Below are positions 47,049 through 62,243 of a stretch of DNA of 64,000 nt, piece by piece (position 1 is the first letter of the stretch; each line of letters opens with the position of its first letter). Made by a program: the position numbers and the translations under genes. This stretch comes from Eleginops maclovinus (lineage: Eukaryota; Chordata; Actinopteri; Perciformes; Eleginopidae). Where the stretch lies: assembly GCF_036324505.1 (NCBI RefSeq), contig NC_086360.1, positions 16,715,293 to 16,779,292 on the forward strand, written 5' to 3'. Under the pieces are notes generated by a model, which saw only the letters and a list, made by a program, of their open reading frames with translations, was not told the origin of the DNA and ran no database searches.

Positions 47049-50000
47049 CACCTGATTCTTAGTCGTAAAGATGATGTATGAGCTGTCAATACTCAGTCAA
47101 TACCTTGTCTTGTTAGCTAAATAGATGTGGTAGTCAGCCGAATGATGACTGCAGTTGTGATGAAAGCTGATACTTTCATGTCCATTACGTCTAAAACAAA
47201 GTTGTCTTTTAATAAAAAACACATTTGTCATTAATCAAAAAACCTTGCTTCCAATTCTGTTTGTTTTCCTATTAAGTATTTTCTATTTTCGATGACTTTT
47301 CAAACTGTATTTCTGCTGGATCACCTGATTACAACATGAGAACAATCAATCAAAACAGAAACAAACTTTTTAAAATGCAAGTATCGAGGCTTGATTATCC
47401 TTGATCCTTTTCAGATGATTCACGAGTGAAGTTTTGGTACATTAAGTTGCATCCTGTGCATCAGTTGAACCGCACTTTAGCTTTTTGTTTTTATATTATA
47501 AATAATCAATGAAAAAGCCGTCGCAGTTTAGCGAGTAAAAGCACACGTAAAGGCAGGTTATACATGAACTTACAGAGAACGACCGGTGTGGGTATGACAT
47601 CATTCATAGGGTGTTGTTGCAAGAACATCTCCCTTATGTGTGGTAAATCCAAGTGAAACCAAGTAAAAAACTATGTGTTTATCACAGTGATCAGGGTATT
47701 GAAAAATCTATGTTGTTGTAGAGCGCAACAGGGTGATGAAACAGGTATACCATAATAAGAAAGCAAAGATGATCGCTTAAAACTGTATTTCATGGCATGC
47801 AAGCCAAGCATGGTGAAAAATAAAATGTGTTTATTCCAACTTACAGGAATAAATATTGGTGGTATCACAAAAAAATGCCATTTCCTGATTAAATTGTTTA
47901 GTTAAATGTTACGAATTTGTACTTATTTTTCCACGATGAAAGCCGAAACGCAATCAGCATTCATCTCATCGTCATCAAAAGAGCCGCCAAAAAACACTGG
48001 GAGGTGGCACATCAATTTTGAAAACAGAGTGAATGAAATGAAAAACAGTTCAAACAGAAACGTTATATGCCAAAATCAGGGTTTAGGGGGGTGCATTGTT
48101 GTGACACTGATGTAAATTATGTAGCAACACATGTCAGTACTTCTGGCTTGATAATTATGGTCACAAAGGCTGTGTTTATTTAGTGCTAATCCTGAAATCT
48201 ACCTCACACATGATTGCACACACAAACACATTCACAGGTACAAAACCAAGTGCAGCTGGATGAAAAATAACAAATCTGATTGTTATCAAATTGAATAATC
48301 AAAGAGAAAGAAGGAAAATCACACCTTGTATCTGAAATAATGAAATCCACTTGACCTTCAATCTTCCCGGTGCCTTGAAGCTCTTTATCTCTGTCCATCA
48401 ATCCCACATGGAGAGACGGAGGAATGGATTAACTTCATATTTCTTTTCAAGTACATGTTTCTGTGCTTTCCAACAGAATTATTATATCTGGCAATCTGCC
48501 TTAAGCTTTAGAAGATTCCAGTTGAGTCAGTTTTTGACACAATTTCACAACAAGATTGACAAAGAATCTAATCAATATTTTAGCAGTGATACAAGTCCAC
48601 ATTAAGAGAATAAACAAACAGTTTCTCTCCGCAGTCTTTCTCCTGTTCCCTTTTATCTTCACAGTTTGCACTCACAAAGTACACTGTGCACTGGTTCAGT
48701 CTTATTATTATAAAGTGCTGCTTTCCCTCTCCACCTACAGATTTAGCTGACCGAACTTTGGAGATATTTTATATTTTCACAGTGCTTTACACTTGCGCAG
48801 CTGCCCTTCTGGTTGCTTTTACTCCTACTCATTCCCTTACATAAAAACACTTTCTCACCCTAGGAGCGAAAATCAGACAATGCATCAACACTGAGGCATT
48901 TGTACTTTACTGACACACCTTTACCTCACTGCTGTGAATGATTAATTAATGTGGTTTGTTCTCCCACCTGTTTTCATCATTTCTATAATTCAAACAGTCT
49001 TTTGAGGAGCAAATTGCACAACTGTTGTTTGTTGTTTTCTCTGTAAACTAAAGTGAATTTGGTTTCTCACTGAAGGGTATCATCTTTCACCAATATTCTG
49101 TGAATGAGTCTAAAAAGGAACTTTTTTTTATCTGAATGGCAGATGAAAGTCATGTTGAATGGGAATCCACATTCACAAAAACATGCATGCACATGGCTGG
49201 CCAGCTGTTCCTAAAATAAAGGAAAGGTTTGGTGAGTTCAGTGAGGAGTGCACAGCAACACTGATAATACAGACACTGGTGTTGTTTCTGTGGAGGGCCA
49301 GGTAAAAAGCTATCAGAATAGTCAAAGAGAACGCTAATCAGGATATGCTAATCAGGGTACTGTTTCTCTTATTCTGTCGCAACACAACCCTGGTACAATC
49401 TGTCTGACGAGATGCTTTGATAATGAAAATGAGATGAACACAGAAGACTGTGCAAATTAAATCGGCCCACTATTCTTTAAAGGTAATCTCCTAATGAGAA
49501 AAGATTGAAGGAGAAAGGGGAGGGACAAAACAACAGAAAAACATCACTACTCATGATGAGAAACCCAGCTAAAAACATAGATAGGTACAACAAGATAAAA
49601 ACCACCTAGGCCTTCTCGATACATTATTGGACTAGTAGTAAAATGGTTGAATAAATGCATCAGGGACTGGGCTCCCGTCACACAAAGCTTTGGAAAAAGT
49701 GCAAGTTAGTGAAATGTTGGCCATAATTTTGATAATGGTTTATAATTTTCGAGCAAAATGTCACACATTCTCTGTTTCCTGCCTCCGTGTTTTGGACTGT
49801 AGGTCACACAAAACAAGTTAATTGAAGAGGTCACCGTGGGCTCTCTGTTTCACTATGTCCTGATAAAAACTAAAACATTATTTAAGTTTCCCTTGTAAAT
49901 AGCTTGTAAAGTAAACAAGCTATTTAAAAACAACTCTTCTATACAGTTAACTGTAATCCCAGGGCATGGTGTTTTAACTGAAACAAACAGTGACCGACAA

Positions 50001-51223
50001 AAAGTAAACTTATTTTTCAATCATATATTCTACAAAACAAAATGAAAAAATGGTTTTACTGTGGGGATGGCTGCTAATCTTGTCGTCAACAATGTTTTGT
50101 ATTACACTCTACAGTAATATACTCAGCCGTGTCATAACTATAAAAGAGAGCAGCAGCAGTTTTCATAATCTTGGAAATTTGATTTCCATGTTGTTATGCT
50201 GCAATCTCAACATTACAAACACAATATCCCTCCGATGAGTCACTACTTTGCCTGATTTGCCATGATACAAATCTCCTCTCTGTTTGAGAATGAGCCCTGC
50301 TAATGACACCGGGATGAACGCAACTAAATGTGGAAATGAAATCAGACATCTATTCTTGAACTACAATGCCCTGATGGGGAAAGACAGAGGAGGGCGATGA
50401 GGGGTGAGAGGAAGAGAGTGCACAGGTAAATTAGATTGAAAAGGGAGGGAGGAGGCCAGGCAGCAGAATGTGGAAAAAATAGAAATAAATCAAAAGTGTG
50501 AAAAAGAAATGATATACCGTGGTAAGATGGAAAAAAGAGAGAGGATCAGTGGGAGGCCGTGGGAGAGGGAGCTCTGAAGAGGAAATCAGCTGCTTTCTAA
50601 TGGGTGCTGATTACATCTCCTCCTAAATGTCAAGTACATTTCCATTTAAAGTGCCTTGCTGCTTAAAAAGGCATGAAGAGAGGCACACCCTGACCACACA
50701 CACACACATACACATGTGGGCTCAGTCAAACAGTCCACAGATGTACAGCAGGTACATAGATGACTGCAAAGCATGTGGACTAACAACCTAAAACTACACA
50801 ACTAGTCAACTCAATATCTGAATGCAGACTGTGACTGTGTGTGTAATGAGCATGTTTGCATGCATCATTTCTTTAAACGTTCCCCTTTGTCCATCCATGA
50901 ATCATACCAAAGTGACACGGTACCCAGAGTACACCTTAGTATCATCAATAAAATCCATGCACGCATGCACACACACTTCTTTATCATCATTTCAACCCGC
51001 CCTCAAATCTGCTTTGAACCAATGAGGCTTGTCCTCCCAACGGGGTTCAGTAATGGCTGCCAATCAGAATCAGCGTAGCGGGGCCCAACAGCAAAGACCA
51101 GGAAGATAGATGAGTGGTCTGGAGGCCCCCGCTGCACTGGGGCGTACAGAGCTTAGGGATAGGTTCAATTTGTCACAATAACATACACATGCTCCAGTTC
51201 TTCCACACACATGGAAAAAGCAT

Positions 51224-51224
<1 letters not shown>
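43456..51224. other. Gene-free unique sequence
   Basis: The longest stretch without a recognised mobile element. It contains one (AC)n array at 47016 and a purine-rich patch at 50380-50570. A good splice-acceptor-like stretch at 44735-44764 precedes a 40-codon open frame (see rejected items). No gene recognised. Confidence 0.6.
47016..47046. repeat. (AC)n microsatellite
   Basis: About 31 bp of AC. Confidence 0.95.

Positions 51225-51308
<84 letters not shown>
51225..51308. repeat. (GT)n microsatellite
   Basis: 84 bp of pure GT, 94 bp left of the palindromic transposon. Confidence 0.98.
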
Positions 51309-51309
<1 letters not shown>

Positions 51310-51402
51310 ATTCTTTCTCGTCTGAAGTTATACATCTGCACTAAGAAAAATTAACTGGCTTTCAAGAGTATGAAAACTCACAAAACGTGGCCTACGACGG
51401 AG

Positions 51403-51950
51403 TATTAGGGCCACATATGAAGAAAAAAAATATTTTTGCCGTGACGAGATTAAAGTCGACACGGCGACTTTAAAGTCGACCGACTTTAAAGTCAACATGT
51501 CGACATTAAACTCGAAATGTCGAGAATAAAGTTGAAATGTCATGTCGACTTTAATCTCGACATGTCGAGATTAAAGTCGAAATATCGACAATAAAGTTGA
51601 AATATTATGTCGACTTTAATCTCGACGTGTCGAGATAAAACTCGAAATGTCGAGAATATAGTTGAAATTAGTTGGGAGACATAGCAACCGCTCCCACAGG
51701 TCCTGCACTGAATCCGAAATGGCTTGTGTAGATCATTTGGTCAAATTATACTTCCGAATTGGATTTAACAATAAAGAGATCCTCGCTGTTTTAGCGAACC
51801 TCGACACGTCGAGATTAAAGTCGACATGACATTTCAACTTTATTCTCCACATTTCGAGTTTAATGTCGACATGTTGACTTTAAAGTCGCCGTGTCGACTT
51901 TAATCTCGTCACGGCAAAAATATTTTTTTTCTTCATATGTGGCCCTAATA
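51403..51950 (+). mobile_element. Long-inverted-repeat DNA transposon (non-autonomous), young
   Basis: The left end starts TATTAGGGCCACATATGAAG and the right end is its exact reverse complement. The first 75 bp of each end are identical. The arms continue to 51569 (left, 167 bp) and back to 51800 (right, 151 bp). They differ by one 16-bp duplication in the left arm and two substitutions. Between them lie more TCGA-rich units, which are diverged copies of the arm sequence, and about 130 bp of non-repeat core. The ends fit a TA target duplication around TTAGGGCC, though the symmetry makes the exact boundary ambiguous. At 548 bp it is non-autonomous. The superfamily is not assigned; the core codons suggest an integrase-like transposase. 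Confidence 0.9.
51719..51829 (+). pseudogene. Possible transposase N-terminal fragment inside the palindromic element
   Basis: An ATG at 51719 opens 36 codons. The first 27, through the phrase EILAVLAN, lie in the unique core; the rest run into the right inverted-repeat arm and stop at 51827-51829. The phrases LVKLYFRIGF and NNKEILAVLAN have the look of the helix-turn-helix start (YF-LG---EI---L) of integrase-core-type transposases in fish genomes. If so, the non-autonomous element arose by deletion joining the beginning of the transposase gene directly to the right arm. No catalytic residues are present. The identification is by memory of the family and is an inference. Confidence 0.4.
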
Positions 51951-52481
51951 GTGGTCAGTTGGATGGGCAAAACATGAGAAATAACTTTCAGTATAATGCT
52001 GTCCCGATCAGCACCAATCAAGAAGTTATATTCATACTTCTGAGAGTTTTGAGCAAAACAGGACTTGTGTTTGTAAAGCTAGAGTTATGGATGTCGAATC
52101 GGATGGCAATAGTGTACTTTAACATCAGAAAGATACCTTAAAAATCACGTATGCAAGACTATGAAAGTGTCTTATGCATTATTCTGTACCACAAAGCAAT
52201 ACTCCAAAATGTATGGATCCGTACTTTATGCTTAAAGAATTGAAGAGCTAAACACATTTTACAGGTCTTTAAAAAAAGCTGATTTAATGCATCATATAAC
52301 TCCTGATATACAAGTATGAAGAAAGACTCACAAGCAATAAGCAGACCTGCACAAGGTCATTCACAAACACAGTCAACAACCAATTAATGCAAAATTGGGG
52401 AAATGTCTACAGGTGTAAAGCAAGAAAAAAACAAAACAGCTCAGCAGCATGTAGCAGACATATAGACCAGGTTGAAACATG
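51951..52481. other. Gene-free unique sequence
   Basis: About 530 bp with no recognisable feature; a 60-codon frame at 51959-52141 is not supported. Confidence 0.6.
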
Positions 52482-52493
52482 ACTTACGTTATT

Positions 52494-52874
52494 TGACGTC
52501 GAAGTCGAGTCTCTTCTTTGCATTATGAAGTGGCCCATTTGAAGATGAAACGGTCAAAGTCCATAATATCCAATGTTTGTTTGCTAACAAAAGCCATCAT
52601 GTCCTCTCTTCGTGGCTGCTAGCTTAATACTCAGAACATGTGGAAAACAAGCTAACCCCTGGTTGTTTCCTTAAAATGTTAATGTTGCTGTTATTTGCGT
52701 ACAGTATAACTGGCTTCAAAGAAACTCAACTTGTAGGTTATTTTCAATAGTTCATTGTCAATTTCGATGTTGTGTGATACTGACCGCATGCAACTTGTTG
52801 ACACTACCTTGCCAGGTGTGTTTCAATCAAATAACTCCGACTTTAACCATAGTCTCATGGGATGACTGACGTCG
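52494..52874. promoter_or_regulatory. Possible bidirectional promoter with two TGACGTCG sites
   Basis: Two identical TGACGTCG octamers, each containing the CRE-like core TGACGTC, lie at 52494-52501 and 52867-52874. GTAAGT donor-like sites point away from the interval on both sides: 52487-52482 on the minus strand and 53017 on the plus strand. No TATA box or CpG island is evident. The arrangement is suggestive only. Confidence 0.2.
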
Positions 52875-52916
52875 GTAAGACTGCAGTGCCGTCTTTGACC
52901 ACACACACTGACTAAC

Positions 52917-53016
52917 ATGGAGCAGCCGGTACGACTCAGGGAAGCGCTGTGTCCCTCATTTGAACTGCAGAACAAAATCTGTTTTATCAACTTTTCATCT
53001 CCTCAATTCCCAAACG
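52917..53016 (+). CDS. Possible first coding exon, gene unknown
   Basis: An ATG at 52917 in the context AACATGG (A at -3, G at +4) opens 33 codons beginning MEQPVRLREALCPSFELQNK and ending at ACG|GTAAGT, with the donor at 53017-53022. The exon would end in phase 1. The same frame happens to stay open through the intron to 53219, so openness is not evidence by itself. I do not recognise the peptide: it has no signal peptide, membrane segment or known motif. A TGACGTCG site lies 50 bp upstream. No matching downstream exon was found in the window. The T-rich AG at 53068 would leave an intron of only about 50 bp, probably too short. It could equally be a chance frame. Confidence 0.25.
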
Positions 53017-53022
53017 GTAAGT

Positions 53023-57852
<4,830 letters not shown>

Positions 57853-58552
57853 AACAATTAAGGTAAGGCCAAGTTGATTACTGTGCAACACTGGATCATT
57901 ATAAGTTTAGTTCTCAATATTACTTTCACAACTGTTTCACTGGTCATCAGCAAAAATATACATAATGAATGGCTTAATCATTTATGCGTGCTAGGCAATA
58001 ATGTATAGCTATGGATCTTTTGCTAATTCTGATAGCATTTTTTTCTTAGAGTCTCATGCGTGGTGGTTATTGTCATTAAATAAAACAAACTTCGGACAAT
58101 CCAGTGCTCAGGAAGTCAAGATGCAGACTGTGGGAGTTCAAATCAAGCCTTAGTAATTTGATCCAATGCTACCAACCCAAGTATGACATCTCTTTAACCA
58201 AACCAAATCTCTGTCTTTTTTATCGCAGATGGCAACTTTTGATTGCTGCCCTTTATGGATGAAATGTCTTTTATAGAGTAACACACTTCCAAAAAGCCTT
58301 CAGCCAATATTCATGCCAATAGATTTTTAATTGCTGCTGATTGACAAAGTGGTTCAGGCGGAGACAGTCATCTACCTTCAAACTGCTGCCTTAAACAGCA
58401 ACAAAAAACAAAAAAGTTACCCATTGAGAAATTTGCTGTAATAAATTTAGGTTTCAAAAAGTCACAAGTTATTAGCTGCTCTAATTTTTAAATGAACTAT
58501 GAAATGAACTGAGGGTCATTTGTAACACATAATGAAGATTATTAAGGAAAAA

Positions 58553-58556
<4 letters not shown>

Positions 58557-58623
<67 letters not shown>

Positions 58624-58635
58624 ACACACACACAC
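58557..58635. repeat. (CA)n microsatellite
   Basis: 79 bp of CA with one TA interruption near 58619. Confidence 0.97.
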
Positions 58636-58762
58636 GTAATGCTTCAGTGATGATTACCATTATAGCTGAACAGAAAAACATCCAAATACAAAACACCTTA
58701 AAATGTCATTTTAATTACAATACATTTTATAACTGCAATATCTAGAACGTTCCACACATCTG

Positions 58763-58974
58763 TTTATTTAATTAATAAGCTTAATAAATTGAGGTTTGAA
58801 TTATTGAAAATCAGCTGTCTCATTAAATACTACACATTCAACAGAAATGGGTAGAACCATAAATATTCATGGGAAAATCAGCCTTCCACAGAATATGAAT
58901 TGAAATGTGATGACCTGAGATTGACCTTTGACCCAACTCACCTTTTACCTACTATATTTGACACACAAAGAGCT
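58763..58974 (-). other. Possible 3' UTR of the candidate terminal exon
   Basis: On the minus strand the stop at 58977-58975 is followed by about 200 bp of AT-rich sequence leading to an AATAAA at 58768-58763. It would be a short 3' UTR if the exon at 58975-59135 is real. Confidence 0.25.
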
Positions 58975-59135
58975 TTAAGAAGTACGGGTGGCATTAAAGG
59001 TGTTGGGGGGGACGGTGTTAATGTCTTGAAGGCCCTTAAAGGTCCAAGGTCCACTTGGGGGGGGGGGGCAGCATGGGCCCAGAGGGTTGTTGAGCATCAC
59101 ATCGAAGGTGCCCTTCAGTACTGTGTTCATGATGC
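58975..59135 (-). CDS. Candidate terminal coding exon, gene unknown
   Basis: On the minus strand, a pyrimidine-rich acceptor (TTTGTGTCTCTGCAG, ending at 59136) is followed by GC-ATC-ATG and 51 codons from the ATG to a TAA at 58977-58975. The protein has the stretches MNTVLKGTFDVMLNNPLGP, CCPPPPSGPW and FKGLQDINTV, ending NATRTS. About 32 of 50 third positions are G or C, mostly C, against a local background below 40 percent GC, which favours real coding. A run of 12 C encodes the Pro stretch in frame. The first codon is split after its first base. I do not recognise the protein. The plus strand is also open here (58900-59193), so strand choice rests on the acceptor, stop and wobble bias. No upstream exon was found before the window ends. 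Confidence 0.42.
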
Positions 59136-60366
59136 CTGCAGAGACACAAACAGAACAGAGACGGGGGATGGTGACGGACTAGGAGGGAGGTAGAATAAGG
59201 GTAATAAGTATTTGTGTGAAATCTTTCAAATTATTTTTTATGGATGGGGACAATACAATTTACCATAGCTCTATGACATACATGATATACTAACCGTTTG
59301 CACTATATGTAAAAATATCCAGACAACAGGCACATGTTACACTATGATAACTGACCAGCAAAGAAAAAGGCGAAAGAGACATAACATAAACTTTGTTGTT
59401 GAATAGGACAACAACAATCTATATAGCAACGACGACTTGGAAATATAGAAGGAGACAAGTGACGGGTGGTTGTGCTTTGACTTTAAAAGAGAAGTAATCA
59501 ACAGTTACTTGCATTTTCCACAAATCACCCTGTTTTTACTGCATTTAAGTGTCTAATAAAACTTCACATAAACTAACATGAACCTGTTTACTGAAGCGAG
59601 GAGACTCATGTGAAACAGCTTTACAGTGTCTTCCCAGAAATGGACAAGCCACAAAAACACTGAACTCTCTGAAGTATGGATCCTTGCGGTAGTTGAGGCA
59701 GGTGAATGTCATTTTTATTATCATATGTTCTCACAATCGGTGGTCCATAACTCTCGAAACTCTCCAACTCAAAAGTCTCTCCCTGTATAAGCTTTTATTC
59801 ATACATGACTTTCGTCAAACGTTTTGTATGGTAGTTTGCTGGTGGCTATAACTGGTATATCAGAAGTGATTTTCAGATGTATTTTTCTTGCTGTTATTTG
59901 TGTAAGACGTTATAGTGTCAGCTGTAAACGTCCTTGAACAGATAAATCACTATATTTGTTTGCATTACAACCCTAACTTTACTGTTAACTTTAAACATAA
60001 CCCAAAGCAGGCCCCAAAGTTTAATACATTTCTTGTTAGAAAATATTTGAATTCACAAACTGTAACATGTGACTAACAGAGAGCAGGACCAGTTGTCAGT
60101 CTGTCCTTGGTCTTGCCAAGGGAAACATGCAAAAAGTGGCATAAAACTTAAAAAGGAAATCCTACAAAAGCTTCAAAGTCTGACCTTAGATTCACCTCAC
60201 CAAACAATTGTCATCCCCCTTTCTCACCCCCACCCCCCCCACACACACACACACACACACACAAGGTTGATGCAGACATACTTGCATGTGTTATATGCAC
60301 ACTGATCTATCTCCCATCTCTCCCACCCAGGTACTGCCTGAGGAATCTACCATTTCTTTGTTTCAA

Positions 60367-60369
<3 letters not shown>
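59136..60369. other. Gene-free unique sequence
   Basis: No recognised gene; would be intron if the exon at 58975-59135 is real. A C-rich run followed by (AC)n occupies 60230-60263. Confidence 0.55.
60240..60263. repeat. (AC)n microsatellite after a C run
   Basis: 24 bp of AC preceded by a run of C. Confidence 0.93.
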
Positions 60370-60413
<44 letters not shown>

Positions 60414-60446
60414 CTCTGTGTCTCTGTGTCTCTGTGTCTCTCTCTT
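60370..60446. repeat. (CT)n joined to (TCTCTGTG)n
   Basis: 40 bp of pure CT, then about four copies of an 8-bp unit TCTCTGTG, then CT again. Confidence 0.95.
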
Positions 60447-61830
60447 TCCTTTCTTTCTTTCGCCGCCCTCCTCCCCTAACCACCCAGCGTACACACACGC
60501 ATCAGTATGCCAGAGCTGGCTCAGTGGGATTTAGGTGCATTGTCGGGGCCGCTCAGATCTCAGTATTGATCCTAATGGGAAAAGGGTTGATGGTTCAACT
60601 CCAGGTCACCCTCAGGGTTGCCCAAGAGGTCGGCGAGATGGGGAAAAGCCCTTGGAAGTGACAACACCACTAGCATAGCAATAATGAGGGAGATTATCGG
60701 ATGTTTTACTAGGTCACAGAGGAGAAAAGGAGAAGGGGATGTGTAGGGAGATGGTGATGATGTTACTTTGTATGTGTGCAGACATTTTCAAAGTGTGCGC
60801 AGAAGAAAGAGTGCTGGATGCAAAGTCTTTCCCACAACACACATACAGTACATGTACACAAAACCTTAGCTAGAAACAGAGGGTCCTTGTACTTTAACAA
60901 CAAAATGGGTATTTTGTCAGTGGCTGTACAACAACAATTTGTTAGAGTTGTGTCTGCCTATGGCTACACTTTCATTTAATTGGCAGCCCTCCGTTTTCCA
61001 AGCCGAGTGCTATGGGCTAAACTACTGCCTATACAAAAGACTATGGTCATGGTTGAGAGATAGCTAACTAAGACTTGGGCGTTGCCGGGAACTTGGTAAA
61101 ATAGGTCATTTTAAGCAGATGAACAATCCTCCAGGCTGTAGTTGTTGGAGTTTCCAGTACTTTCAGGTGTGCAAAGTGGTAGAAGGCCCGGCAGCAAAAG
61201 AGTAAGTAGAGAAAACTGACGGCTAAAATACTACCTGATGGAAACGATGGTGTTGAATGCCTGCTGCAGTAAGAAGAGTATGCCAAGTGTTGTGGTTGAA
61301 TCTAGTTGTGTGTCTGAACCAGCTTGCCGGTGTTGCTTAATTTCATGTAGTAAGATAAGAGTTTCCAGAAAGTTTCTGCAAAGTGGTTGTGTTGAATTGA
61401 AATGCAGCAATGGGGAGAGATTTTGGGGGTTTTAAATTATAAGGATATTACCATTCTGCCCTCATCAGAAAAAAAATGATGAGATAGATGGTATCAGGTG
61501 GCAGTGCTTCCCACTTAGAAGCATTAAAAGTTGAGATATAAAATCTCTCATAGCGTGGAAGCACTTGTCCAGACATAAAACGCACACCCTGAGGAAGGTT
61601 TGCTAAAATGTCAGCTTTGCTAAGAACACCTTCTGTTCTCACTTATAAGGAACATGAGCTTCTTTCCTTCGGCTCTGTATATGCCAGGTTTATATTTAAA
61701 TATGTGCAAAGATCACAGAGTTAAATTAATATTTGTTAAGAAGTCTGCTCCCTTGTGTTTTAATATCCTTGTGTTCCATCCACAGTCTCTTAAATTAAGC
61801 TCAACCAATGAGAGCAGTGGTGTGGGTTTT
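60447..61830. other. Gene-free sequence with a tRNA-like box pair
   Basis: Mostly unique DNA. TGGCTCAGTGG at 60517-60527 and GGTTCAACTCC at 60592-60602 resemble RNA polymerase III A and B boxes (see findings). No gene recognised. Confidence 0.5.
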
Positions 61831-62243
61831 AATCAGAATCAGAATCAGAAATACTTTATTAATCCCAAACTGGGAACATTTTTCATGGCAACATCGAGAT
61901 ACAAAAAAAGAAGCATAACAAATCATTATTATTAATAAATTAAAATTAGAAGTACACAAGTATACAAATGTCAAGGTGTGCATGTTATGTCCAGTTAACA
62001 GAGAGGCTATGGAACAGTGAGTTGTCTGCCAGCCAGGGGGGAATTATTGTAAGGTGTTATTGCAGTTGGCAGGAATGTTCTCCTGTACCTGTCCTTGTGA
62101 CAGCGGATTTGGAGCAGTCTGTTGGTGAAGGCGCTTCGCTGTCCTTCCAGCTGCAAGTGGAGAGGGTGGGTGAGGTTATCCATGATGGACAACAGTTTGC
62201 TCAGAGTCTTCCTCTCCACCACAGCCTGATGGTAATCAAGCAT
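61831..62243 (-). mobile_element. 5'-truncated LINE 3' end with (TTCTGA)n tail
   Basis: On the minus strand the element ends with GGGATTAATAAAGTATTTCT followed by about three copies of the hexamer GATTCT (61850-61831), the characteristic end of a very common fish LINE group. An AATAAA lies at 61860-61855. Upstream is a 3' UTR and the end of ORF2, which stops at 62007. The copy begins abruptly near 62243. The tail type differs from the LINEs at 3727 and 14338, so this is a third family or subfamily. No RT core remains. Confidence 0.85.
62007..62243 (-). pseudogene. LINE ORF2 C-terminal remnant
   Basis: The 78-codon minus-strand frame contains YHQAVVERKTLSKLLSIMDN, then RSAFTNRLLQIRCHKDRYRR and TFLPTAITPYNNSP before a stop. 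The RL-Q-RC---RYR-SFLPTAI--YN pattern is the usual C-terminus of fish LINE ORF2 proteins, downstream of the reverse transcriptase. Unlike the copies at 3740 and 14773, this piece has no internal stop, so it may be the youngest of the three. It has no catalytic domain. Confidence 0.8.

Noticed and set aside
60571..60780. Minus-strand open stretch ending LADLLGNPEGDLELNHQPFSH
   Set aside because: Protein-like to the eye but without a good start or splice context; it overlaps the pol III-like boxes and is probably chance.
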